Of a stretch of 64,000 nucleotides of DNA, positions 49,963 through 60,978 are shown one piece after another. The notes beneath the pieces were generated by a model. It did no database searches, was not told where the DNA came from, and saw nothing but the letters and a program-made list of their open reading frames with translations. Position numbers and translations under genes: made by a program. Origin of the DNA: Apostichopus japonicus (lineage: Eukaryota > Echinodermata > Holothuroidea > Aspidochirotida > Stichopodidae); contig NC_092573.1 in NCBI RefSeq assembly GCF_037975245.1, positions 12,606,001-12,670,000 on the forward strand, written 5' to 3'. Each line of letters starts with the position of its first letter. Within the stretch, counting starts at the first letter, position 1.

Positions 49963-52402
49963 TAGAGATGAGTCATCTGCCTATTAAGTGGGAAATTAAC
50001 CCAGTAACGGGTAAGTTAAATTATTTACAAGGCCGTTTATAATTACAGTGAAACGTCATTGATATTATAGTGAAAACATTTTAATAACAACTAAAATATA
50101 ACTAACAGTGTCATGGAGATTGCAAGATCTTTTTTAACCAACGTGAGGTTTATACATTCTGGAAAATGAAGCCACTTTTCCGAAAGAGAGAGAAATTATT
50201 TCAAAACCCCCAAAAACAAAACATATTCAGTACAATTTTGGCATAATCGGCCCTTTCCCTTATATACAGAAGATTTCTTTCATTATCAAATATTGAAAAT
50301 TGGGTGACTGTAAAGTATGTCATTAACATTATCTAATTTACACAAGGCGAGTTACCGTCAATGCAGAGTGAACCGCCAAAATAATGACCTTAACATTAAG
50401 TCTATAACAATAGAGCCTATAAGGAGGATCATATGCCACCCCACACTACCCCTGTCACGTCCCGTCCAGCTCTCAGATAAGTCTGTATAGCAAAACATCC
50501 CTTCCATTATTTGGTAATCATCTCCAATGCAGAATTCAAACCTGCATAGTTTCCACCAGGGGGTAGGAGCCGGGGGCAGTGGGGGTACGTGCCCCCTCTC
50601 CCACGTTTTTTTCTCCAAAATAGCAATGTGCCCTACTGGCAAATAAAATGTGCCCCTTTGATGAAGAACTCTCTTTTGGATATCTTAAGCCTTTGTAAAA
50701 TTTTAAATTTATTTAATTTTTTTTTTTAGTCTGTGTATGATATGCTATTATTAAAATGGCATCCCATATCTTTTTGTAGCACGGTTACATAAAAATAAAC
50801 AATCTCAATAAAATAATATTGATAGCATACTAACACATCATATATATTTAAGTGATATGGCCGGTGTGTATCGGTTATAGCATAACGAGTAGTGGTTGTG
50901 GAATGAGAAAGTGCCCCCTTTTTTTTAAGCTTCCTACCCCCTGGTTTCCATAACTTCGATTTCAAGTCCTATAATATTCTCTAAAGTTGATCACAACTAT
51001 GCCTACAAAATGGTGGTCATTATTGTTCGATGTTTTTTAGCGTCATGTTTATGATGACATTACGAGAGTGTCATACGTACAACGAGTAAGTCCATCTATA
51101 ATGAACAATTCTTCTGCTGAATGTTACAGAGCACGATCTGAATGTATTATTTATTTTGTCTGTGCAATTTTTCCTTCAGATTCTTGATATGAGATGATAG
51201 AGATCTCCGTAGCAACGATACTCTCTGGAGCAAATAACAAACGACTAAAAAGGAAATATTTGACAGGAAGGGGGACCAAGTAGGGAAATGTTCTTGCTTC
51301 TGTCATAGCTAATCATGCGTTACTATGGCTTCATAAATAAGACAATGAATAATTCAGGTATTTTGAAGATATGCGAATATATTCTTATGTCCATTCACCA
51401 TCACGTTTAAGTGGTAGAGAATGGCTTACTTCAAGTGAAATCAAACAAAAGATTTGATATAACAAAAATTCGACGCTGATATGTTACTGTACTTCTTTTG
51501 TTTGAAAATATTGTTCATTTCTTAAGAATTAGGTAAAATGTAAGGAATTGTACTTTCAGGTAAAGTTTGTCCCTATGTTAGCTACTCAGAGAAGGAATTT
51601 GATAATTGTGAATAAACAAAAGGCATATACAGGGCTTCTTATGTCGGTCAACCATATTTATGATGTGTTAGATATATGGTTTACGGCATAAGTACGTAAA
51701 ACGTCGTGTTTGATAATGTAATATTATATCTTCATATACTTATTCCATATGTCAATCCAGGATGTCAATTTAATAAGAGAGAGCGTTGTATATCAACAGC
51801 ATGATCCACAATGAAGAAGTCCCAAAATATACCTGTGTTTGAGGTTTTTTATATGCTATAACCTTTATCTTTACAGCGTCAATATATACAAAGATTTATA
51901 ATTGAGCTTTTCTATTGTTCTAAAAGAAATATTTCTCTGTAAGTAAATCTTCACACAAGGTTGTACCACTGATTATACTTTTAATTTTGGTCGAAGTTGA
52001 AAATAGGGGTTTACACCCCCACATCCCTGGATCTGCGCCTGGTTTCCATCTGTTGTACCGTTAACTGCATGTGACTGCTCTTTTGTTTTCGTCCTGGAAA
52101 ACGTATAGAGGCAACATTATGTGCCGTAAATGAAATATTTAAATTCTTCAGCAATTGTGGCTAAATCATAAAGGAATTTACACGTTGTGAGTACCCTGTA
52201 TTGATTCTTATGTTACTGTATATACGTACTGCTATACTATAAATACAGCATATGCAGATAGTATGTACAGTGAACGTGATATGGGTATCTGTAACAGTGT
52301 AGCAAATTGGAATCATTATCTATGTCAATATATTTCTCTTGATATAAATTTAAGTAATACAATTAACATAAATAATAATATGTTTATAAATGTGTATCGT
52401 TA
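49963..52402. other. Intergenic region downstream of the KCTD gene
   Basis: One small hAT-type element at 50557-50943. Near 52029-52044 CTGGATCTGCGCCTGG looks like an isolated transposon end (compare 62790). Nothing else recognised. Confidence 0.5.
50557..50943. mobile_element. hAT-type MITE, family 4
   Basis: Perfect 12-bp terminal repeats CAGGGGGTAGGA / TCCTACCCCCTG, with 8-bp target duplication GTTTCCAC / GTTTCCAT (7/8). 387 bp, non-coding. Confidence 0.85.
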
Positions 52403-52407
52403 CTATA

Positions 52408-54780
52408 CAGGGGCGTATCCAGGATTTTCTAACCCGGGGGCGCGAATTACTATCTAAGCGGAGCGCCACCATCGGTTGGCGCGCAGCGTACAAGAAAATT
52501 TCTGGTTTTCATACCACCCAGATCACCGGAAATGGTACTTCTCGGCCTTGAAAATGACCAACCAGATGTACACTTTTTGCCTGAGTAAACCAAGTATTTC
52601 CCAATAGTTTTTTTTTCTCATCCATAACCTTTTTGAAGATTGTCACCAGTCACAAATCATGTTCGACCTCATCGCATGACCTGTGGATCATTGCTTTTGT
52701 AGGTGATCTATACGTCGCGACCCACAATATCCGTCAGCTCCACTTTTCAAGGTTTTAAGCCCATTATTTGTTCAAAATTTGAAAATTCACATTCTCGTGA
52801 ATAAACTCACTTCAAAACATACCCATAATGTCGCACAAAATTTCAACTATGGACAACCAATATAGCAAAACCTCCATCAACCCCTAACAGACCGGTCAAA
52901 ATTGCATAGCTCCCAACTCTTGAGAAGGCTAGCTGGTCCATGCCACGTATCGCCGTCCTGGGGGAGGGGTATAAGGGGAGGGGGTGTCCCCCTCCCCTTT
53001 TGATTTTTTTTGGAATCCTGGTGATGCCTACATGTAAAATGGTGGCACTTAGAAAGGCTTTTGTCACCCAAAATTTTCTGAGAAATATGCATTTGTTTTG
53101 TGTGTAACATCAATAAATTGATAGGTGATAATTCATTCTTTCCCGTGGCATGAAAATGTTCGCTGCTCGCCCCAATGAAAAGAAATATAGGCTAATTTGT
53201 GGTTCAAATGATGCTGTAAAGGAGATTTTATACTCTATTATGCTAAATGCTAAAGAAATGATGGTTGCTAAGTCAAAATTTAATGCATTTTTTTATGTAT
53301 ACTTGACAATTACAATGCGGGTTTTTCGGAAGCTTGCGCGGGTCAGCGGGTTTGGCTGTTAGAATGCGGGTCCAGCTCGCGAATTGCGGGTCAGTTGGGA
53401 GCTCTGAAATTGCACGAGTAGAGGGAAGTGTGATGAAGAATGATGGTCAGAAATTATCGAGAATTCAGACACAGTTAATTTATTCGTGTACAAATATTAA
53501 AACCTCTTATAACGGCTATTATAAAACTTGGTTGAAGGATGAAAAAATAGCAGATATTTCCGAAACCGAACACTACACAAATAGGCGTAGGAGGCGGGAG
53601 GCTGCAGTCCCTAATTCGCCATGACAAATGTAAAAGATAGTAAGTTGACATAATTGGACCTCTATGCTTTTTCTCTATCTACGTAAGTCTCGTAAGACAT
53701 TTCTTTGTTTACATTTGCATCCCGCGGTATACTGCGAAACTTTGACGGACCGTACGGTATACGATGGCATGCGATGTAGGCCTCATAACCAATGCTTGCT
53801 CATATGATATTGACATTAACATGTTGAACGCGCGCGGAGCGCGCGAAAACTTTTGGCTGCTTTTTTTCGGGCAAGTCGGACAGTTTTGAGGCTGTTCATC
53901 CTGGAACGCCATTTTCATGCTCACTGATATGATGTGATATCTGCTGTTTGCTTTACAAATTCGAACAGGCGCGTAGCGAGGAATTTGCCAAGGGAAAGGC
54001 GAAGCCTGTAGGCAACGTATCTAAGCGTAGCGCCACCATAAGTTGGCGCGAAGCGAATACACAAGAAAAGTTTGGCCGAAAATCCCTCCCATATCGCTGG
54101 AAATGGCACTACCCAGGACCATTTGTTGGCGCGAAGCGTACAAGCAAATTTTGGCCGAAAATACCTCCCAGATCGCTGGAAATGACACTTCCCAGGCCTT
54201 GTAAGTTGCATCTGAGCACTTTCAATTTTGAAATTACTAGCAATATCATAAACAAAAAATATGCTGAAGGGGGGGGGGGGCGGTCGCCTCCTTCCCGAAA
54301 TGCGTCATGCTCCCCGACGACACGGTCGAGTTCGAGACCAGCCACAGTTGGTTTCATAGCACAATTCTACAATTGTTTAAGGCGTATATACACACACACG
54401 CGTTATGGTAGACCATATATAGTATATATATAGATCGTGAGTGAGAGAGGGAAAATGGAAACGTCAAAAATGGAGCTGTCGGTGTAAGGGGTAGGGTGAG
54501 GCACACGCCCCTTCTGAAATCCTTGATCCGTCACTGGCTACCCTGTATATAATAGGGATCAGCGCTGTAAAGATGTCGCAGTTCCTCTTTCTCTTCCCGG
54601 TGTTTTTCCTTTACTCCCTCCTTTCTCCCTTTTCTCTCTTTCTTCTTTTTCTTTTCCCTTCCTTCCTCTCCTCCTCTTTTTTTCCCCTCTTTTTTCCTTT
54701 TTTCTTCTCTTTTTTTTCTCTCCTCTTTTTCTTACCCGGGGGGCGCGCGCCCCCAACGCCCCCCCCTGGATACGCGCCTG
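52408..54780. mobile_element. Non-autonomous DNA transposon, 2.4 kb, with internal debris
   Basis: Ends CAGGGGCGTATCCAGG and CCTGGATACGCGCCTG (inverted, two mismatches), directly flanked by CTATA on both sides (52403-52407, 54781-54785). A 5-bp duplication is unusual for hAT, so the superfamily is open. The interior has the GCGCCACC/GGTTGGCGC module twice or more, a palindromic GCGCGCGGAGCGCGCG at about 53829, and a C/T-rich tract at 54590-54735. No transposase. Confidence 0.75.
53966..54200 (+). repeat. CAGGCGCGTAGCGAG family fragment, nested in the previous element
   Basis: Starts CAGGCGCGTAGCGAG like the copy at 55145, then carries the GCGCCACC/TTGGCGCGAAGCG module and a second partial copy of it (54123 on). 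The right end and target duplication were not found. Confidence 0.6.
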
Positions 54781-54785
54781 CTATA

Positions 54786-56179
54786 TGTGTTGTTATACTT
54801 TCCTACTCAGTTTCATTATGGTCTAGCTTTTTTTCGCTCAACACGTTCTAAGAGATATGATGTCACCACAGTGATCAGGAACTCTGTTTGCCACTGACTT
54901 AAAAAGATATTAACTATTTTAATCTTAATTTCTCTTTTATTGCTCCAAAGTTTGGCCAGAAAGAGGAACTTTAACACCATTGTATATCCAGCGCATACTG
55001 TCAATTCATGATAACAATTTAGTATATGACACATTTCCTTTTGGCTTAATTACACTGTAGACACTGAATGATCATCACTACTTGATCACTGTGCTTGAAC
55101 GGCAGTTTAATAGTCGATACAATCGTCCGATCCTTATAGCTAATCAGGCGCGTAGCGAGAAAATTTGCCAAGGGAGGGGCAAAACTGTAGGCAAACTTTT
55201 GGAGCCGTAGATTCGGCACTGGAAACTATCTAAGCGAAGCACCACCATCGGTTGGCGTGAAGCGTACACGAAAAGTTTGGCCGAAAATGCCTCCCAGATC
55301 GCTGGAAATGGCACTTCCCAGGCTTTGTAAGTTGCATCTAAGCATTTTCTATTTTGAATATTTTGGCAGAAAAAAATCTCATTTGGAGCACCAAATTGCA
55401 TCTAAGGCCAGGTGAAAATGCAAAATTATTTACAAAATGGAGTGGGTGTTGAAGTGTGCTATATTGCACCAAATTGCATCTGAGGCCACCTGGAAATGCA
55501 AAAAATTTCACCCCCTCCCCTTAGACCCCTCGCCCAGGCCGGCCGGCCATCGATCTTCAGCCCCCCCCCCCCACTCAAAAGTACCTTCCTACGACACTGC
55601 ATCGTCGTATATGAGATATCATTTCTATAAATGTTTCCGCTTTTGGCTTCTCACACATATAGTCTTATTGAATTGACAATGAAGAAGGTCTGAGATTATG
55701 AGTATGTTTTAAACGTTGTAATCAAATGGGAAGTTCCATCCTAGTTTGTCATATAAATCCGCAGATCTTTCATCATATGGTGCATCTCATGTAAATGGTA
55801 ACTGGAACTTTTGGAACATAACATTTCCTTCTGTAAGCTCAAATTTGATGGGAATTACGCGTTTTAAGTATACCCGTATACATATAGGTAATTATTAGGC
55901 TATAGCTCATTGGACTTTACATGCCATTACTTGGGGTCTCTATATAGGCTACTATCATTACCACTCCAAAGCAAAATCTACCATGTTTTCATAGTGGAAC
56001 GTTATTTACAGTATTTTCATACTCGTTATAGGTAAAAAAAAATCATCTATACAAACAACCCATGCATGCATATAAACGTCACCGCTTGGAATTGAACTTG
56101 ATTTTATGATAAAGGGAGTTGTATAATGCAGGTGCACTTCCTTTTTGACGAACCAATTCCTGACGTGTACTTTTGCAAT
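54786..56179. other. Region upstream of MYDGF
   Basis: Contains the repeat at 55145-55600. No promoter element stands out before the MYDGF start apart from AT-rich sequence. Confidence 0.4.
55145..55600 (+). mobile_element. CAGGCGCGTAGCGAG family element, probable hAT-type
   Basis: Left end CAGGCGCGTAGCGAG matches 53966. The possible right end CCTACGACACTG (about 55589-55600) is only loosely complementary, and no 8-bp duplication is visible. The interior has the GGTTGGCGTGAAGCGTACA module and a C-run at 55561-55573. Confidence 0.5.
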
Positions 56180-56320
56180 ATGGCTCTTTACCAGCTGACA
56201 TCTCTTCTGCTGTTTGCGTCTTTGCTTTACGTTTCAAGAGCAGATGAAAAACAATCTACGAATCATCACTTCTTTAAGGTGCAGCCGGGTGGAGAGATGC
56301 ATATCGTAAGCCGGAATTTG
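56180..56320 (+). CDS. MYDGF: MYDGF exon 1: signal peptide
   Basis: 141 nt, phase 0 exit at TTG|GTAAGA. It encodes the signal peptide and HHFFKVQPGGEMHIVSRNL, matching FDVRPGGVVHSFSHNV. Confidence 0.92.
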
Positions 56321-59300
56321 GTAAGACTGCCTACCTCAACTTTCCTCATCACAACGTTGGTACCGTTTGCACGAGACAACATAGGCTACTAAACATGTAA
56401 TTTAGTGATAGTGTGCGACTGCCATTGTCCTACGTTTCACTCTTGCCTACAGTTTATTTCGTAGAGAAATGAAAATGGTGCCGAACAGGAGGAATGCTAG
56501 GGAATTTCCTGACATGCATTTACAGTAAATTTGACAATGTTAACATCCAATGTTTTACATGACCAATTGATTTCAGTGTTAATGTAGATTGTCCTAGGTT
56601 AGGTCATATTTGATGGAAGCATTAATCCTCCAGGTAAGCAATGCGCTATTATCAACGGTCAGGTCATATGACAAACAATTGTAATCTGACATTGTGATGA
56701 GATAGGTTGTATAGTGCACTTCAGATATTTTTATTGGTTTCAACTTGTAATATAGCAATGCATGCACTTATTTCAATACCGAAATCCTGTGTGTTTCACA
56801 AAAAGTCAAGGCATGATCAAAGTTTGCACTGTATACCCGCTCAGTTTGTGTAAGATTACATGTTCGGTCTACGTTAGATCAATAGTTAGATTTTTATGTC
56901 CATACTTTAAGGAATGAGAAAAAACTAACCCATGCATATCAATGTTTCATTGTAAGGGCAGAATCTTCTTGACCATAGGTGAGTATAGGACATACAGTAC
57001 TGTACAATACAGTGTTGAAGTGTCTTCTTGTGGTCCAACCACCCCCCCCCCCCCCAATGTTTGACATATATACTTAAACAATTCAGTTGATGTGTTAAAA
57101 AACTTTCCTGAAATCTTGTGATACACTTGCACAAATTTGTTTAGGCCGTGGCTATTCTTACGACCAGTCGTAACAATTATTTATAAACTATTCTTACGAC
57201 ATCGGCGAGTTCATGCGCAGTAAAGTAAATAAAGCAACTTCGCATGTAGTAGGGGTAACCCTAACCGTAAACCCTAACCCTTACCCTAACCGGAAATTAT
57301 TGTTACACTTGGTCGTTAAAATAGCCACGTTAAAGCAACTGCGCATGCGTAACTGGACATTATTGTTACGACTAGTCGTAAATATAGCCACTTTGATTTG
57401 TTTACCCTATCATTTTCTTTTCTCTGTAGGGTCCATTTGAGTGTGCTTTCACATATGCTGCACAAGGTGGCACTAACGAGGTAAGAAAATATGAGAATAG
57501 TTGATTATATCTGTACAGTATGTAGGTAAATGTGTATTAAGTAGGGAAGGGGGAATAGTAGTGGATATTTCAAAACAAATTTTGCTGGTGTCTCTGGAAG
57601 ATATTAAAAATGTTTGGTATCATTCCAAAAAATATTACAGCATTTTAATTGTACTTGTTGCTGATAAGTATTATTCCTCAAAATCATCACATCATAAGTT
57701 GGTGTAGTAGGGGCACTGGAGTGAGTTATGAATACTATGTAATCCTGTCGGTTACTGTAGGAAACTCGCTTTGTCCACATTTATTTTCATTTATTTTTTC
57801 CATTTCCTCACAATGTTGATATAATAATAAGACGGTGAAGACAATACCATGCAAAGAAAATAATAAGTAATAACTAATAAGTCATATAATAGAAAAATCA
57901 TGGAAATTACGGAGAGAAAATGGTGGAAGGGCTTGGAAGCTGTACTGTAGCTTGTACAAGAAGCCCACCAAAAATAAAGATAACATGTATAAAGGATATG
58001 GGCATGATAATAAAGCCCTTTACCAAGAAGACCTATACCCCCCCCCACCCCTAAACATGATAGTACAGACTTTCAGTTTTGCAGTTTGTCATTTATTACA
58101 AGACAATTTACCATTGATTGACGTCATCATTGATTTGTGTCATAGTAATGAAAAAGATCAAAGAAACAAATGCATGAAATAGAGAAATGTAATTGTTTTG
58201 CAAGAAGCTTGTGTACTGTAGTTCAAATATGTACACTGTAGTCAAAAGTTTTCTTAGAAGTGATGGAGAAAATTGTGTCATGATTTTTTCTTTCTTTCCT
58301 TTCCAAAGATGGGCCAACATTATTACATTCCATCTTCCTAGCTTTTAATTCTTTCTAATATAAATCCAGAGCTCATAGAGACATAACTTCATTAATTTCA
58401 CCTAACTTTACAGGAATGGTTTTTTGATCTTGATGCGGACCACGATGGCAAGCTTTACACCTGCTCTATTGGACGCCCCTCTGGTTCATCTTATCTTGTG
58501 TTTACTCAGTTCAAAGTAGAAATCAATGGCGCCAACCTTAAAGATGTGGAGCTCTATGTGAGTGTAAAGATTAACATATATTTTCTGCTTCGGGAGAAAA
58601 CTATCAGAAGCAGTCTGCACCTCTATAAGCAGTAATCCTTACAAGAACTTTTCTTTTAAATTTAAGAGTTGATGGAGGAATGGGGATGGGTGTACAAGAG
58701 GAAGCTGGGGAGACTTTTGCATCATAAGTGAACTTGCAAATAACAACAAGCAAATAGAAAGCTTCTGTCAAGATTTAGTGGTCTGGGGTCATGATCCTAG
58801 GGGTCAGCAGGCCCTCCTCCCCTCCCCCTGTATGGAATACAATTTCTGGAACACCATTTTTAATACTCATCATACACATGTTGTCACCGATAACATGTGC
58901 TTGTGTCAATTTACATTATTGTTGCCCTTTTGCTTATAAATAAATAGTTCATTGTATTCATGAAATTACTAACACAAATTGGCTTTTATGGAGTAGGGTA
59001 GTGTTGTGGGTAGGGTAGGAGTTGGAAGTGTATCTTACAACCAATTCGTGAATGCTTCTGATGAAGTAAATGCTGGTAAGGGCTGGGTTTGGAAAGATTG
59101 CCGCTCCAATCATGGAGAATGATCAACAATGCTGCTGGTAGTATTATTGTATTATTATCGTAGTATTATAACATGTGCCTGAGTCAGTTTACATTATTGT
59201 TGCACTATATTACTGTTGCACTGGTAGTATTATCGTTGTATTATCTTAGTTATTATTGTAGAATTATAACAGGTGCCTGTGTCAATTTACATAGTATTAT

Positions 59301-60499
59301 CACATTACGTAGTATTATCATGGTCTTTGCATAGTTTTCAAAATGAGCATATATAGTTAGTAATGCTGTACTTCTCTAGTGGAATTTGTTACCGTTTTAG
59401 TTGCAGTAACTGGTGTGCAAAAGATCATGTGTAGTGTATGAATACATTCATTTGCAAAGAGCTGCCCCATTAGACATGATTCTATAATACTTAAACCAAA
59501 TCCTCATTCTTCTTTTTCTTCCAACAGAGCTCTCAGGGAGAGAAGTTAGGACCAGAAGAATACAATTTAAATAAAGAAGAACACACAGGTAGGATCTGTT
59601 GTAACATAAATGTCATGTACTATGCATTCAAGAAAATGTTATCATTGACATACATGGCAGTTAGGATAGAATGTGGCATGTGTATGGAAACCCTGAAGGA
59701 CACATTTTCTTGTATATAGAAAACCCAACAAGTTTAGTTCATTCTGAATCACATTTGAAGATCATCAATGATAACCTCATATGTGAAAACTTTGCATTGC
59801 TTCTTGATGAAATTTTAAGATAGTTGGTCAGGCATCAAACCCATAATCTCCTACAGTAGGTGGTGGTTTTCTTTCTTCCTTGACCATGTATTGCTGCGTT
59901 AGGAACTGTGTATGTATAGAGGAATGAAATAGACTTGGTGATGACAATTATGATTATGGCACATCCATCAGGTCTATTTCTGCAAGTTAAGCAAATGTAT
60001 ATCTTAGAAAATGGATGTAGGCTTAAAACAATAGCAGGCTTGAATGGACCAAATGTAAAGCAATCTGATTTTGCAAGCAATGAATGTTTAGTGGGCACAA
60101 ATAACTTACAATTACACCAAATTTAGAGAGAGAGTTCCCCTAAACAGAAATATGTGAAATGAAACTCACACGCTGTTAGTTTGGAATGGTCTGCATATTT
60201 GTGTTTAAATATATCTAATTTTTGTATGTAAATCTTTGCGCCTAAATTGTTTGAAGTCACTATGTCCTTGACTAATGCTTTATCAATATATAAATTCAAC
60301 AGATTGATATTTCAGATTTGTAAAAATGATTATTTTTGGCAAGGATCAATAGTTATTGTTTTCCTTAAAAGTTTAAATCATGTCATACTTTCTAAAATTA
60401 AAATCTCTTTGCCTTACAGTCTCATCCGTTGAGGGAGGTTTTCAAAGTCAACTGGCTCGGATTCATGTACTGGCCCAAGGAGTTAAGACAGAGTTATGA
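56180..60499 (+). CDS. MYDGF: MYDGF, myeloid-derived growth factor, five exons, complete
   Basis: Joined: 56180-56320, 57430-57480, 58414-58557, 59528-59588, 60420-60499; GT-AG junctions, phases consistent; 477 nt, 158 aa (human 173). Residues 1-21 form a signal peptide (MALYQLTSLLLF core, cleavage after SRA). The mature part carries FKVQPGGEMH, the FECAFTYAAQGGTNE and LYTCSIGRPSGSSY blocks with the two conserved cysteines, LVFTQFKVEI, and ends in KTEL. The tail is an ER-retention-like signal as in vertebrate MYDGF (RTEL). MYDGF is a secretory-pathway protein, ER/Golgi-resident and in mammals a secreted growth factor; a role here is by homology. An in-frame ATG at 56126 would add 18 residues and bury the signal peptide, so 56180 was chosen. 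Confidence 0.96.
57144..57395. mobile_element. MITE with 9-bp target duplication, short form (MYDGF intron 1)
   Basis: Exact 9-bp direct repeats ATTTGTTTA flank it (57135-57143, 57396-57404). Left end GGCCGTGGCTATTCTTACGA; the right end, inverted, reads CAAAGTGGCTATATTTACGA. Both ends continue with AGTCGTAACAAT. Shares the four-base-offset GTGGCTATTC terminus and 9-bp duplication with 35958-36698. Confidence 0.88.
57255..57292. repeat. Telomere-like CCCTAA degenerate array inside the MITE
   Basis: Five CCCTAA/CCGTAA-type units with spacing changes (TAACCCTAACCGTAAACCC and onward). Too short and degenerate to be a telomere. Confidence 0.75.
57430..57480 (+). CDS. MYDGF: MYDGF exon 2
   Basis: 51 nt, phase 0 both ends: GPFECAFTYAAQGGTNE. 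The acceptor TTTTCTCTGTAG lies only 25 bases right of a MITE target duplication. Confidence 0.95.
58414..58557 (+). CDS. MYDGF: MYDGF exon 3
   Basis: 144 nt, phase 0. It encodes the LYTCSIGRPSGSSYLVFTQF core and NGANLKDVELY. Acceptor TTTACAG, donor TAT|GTGAGT. Confidence 0.96.
58870..59340. repeat. Degenerate ATT-rich repeat (MYDGF intron 3)
   Basis: ACATGTGCYTGTGTCAATTT or close variants occur near 58890, 59170 and 59270, followed each time by ACATTATTGTTGC or GTATTATC-type runs. Confidence 0.6.
59528..59588 (+). CDS. MYDGF: MYDGF exon 4
   Basis: 61 nt: SSQGEKLGPEEYNLNKEEHT plus 1 nt. Acceptor CCAACAG, donor CAG|GTAGGA. Confidence 0.93.
60420..60499 (+). CDS. MYDGF: MYDGF exon 5 with KTEL end
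   Basis: 80 nt: VEGGFQSQLARIHVLAQGVK then TEL and TGA (60497-60499). Acceptor CTTACAG. Confidence 0.96.
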
Positions 60500-60802
60500 G
60501 ATCTACCAACCCTTCTTCTGGATATTTCAAGTTCTTTCTTCTTTCTCTTTGTGTTATACTACAGATGCCTTAGCAATCTACTTAAACTGCGTCTACTATT
60601 GGACAAACATATTTGCATGATAGACTATGCAATTTATTTTACTAATATAACTTTGTGGACACAAACTGTTTTAACATGAAGTTTCAATGAATTTAAGATG
60701 TTCTGTTCTCTTTAGTTTTATTTGTAGTGGTGTAGGTAGTAGGAAAGAGTTAAAAAAAGACTTGAGATTTTTGTTGTCTCTTATATCATGGCTCACTTGT
60801 TC

Positions 60803-60978
60803 AATAAAATATTGTAGGTTCGAAAGCAATTCTTACCACTGTATTGTAGGTGTGTCTGCACTGGTGACCAAATGACCTTCACTCTAGGATGTGACTATTT
60901 GGTACTTAACACTTGAGATATCTATTGACTTTAGAGAGGTAGTTTGCTTTGTCACTTGGTCACAAAGGAGAGAATAAA
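60803..60978 (+). terminator. MYDGF polyadenylation signals
   Basis: AATAAA at 60803-60808 and again at 60973-60978, about 305 and 475 bases after the stop codon. Which is used cannot be told from sequence. Confidence 0.5.

Noticed and set aside
54559-54851. Open frames on both strands, Lys/Arg/Glu-rich or Phe/Leu/Ser-rich
   Set aside because: Low-complexity C/T tract inside a transposon.
56126-56179. Upstream in-frame ATG as MYDGF start
   Set aside because: It would place a polar, acidic 18-residue extension before the signal peptide; the ATG at 56180 gives a normal signal sequence.
57255-57292. CCCTAA-type units as a telomere or fusion scar
   Set aside because: Five degenerate units contained wholly within a MITE with its own target duplication.
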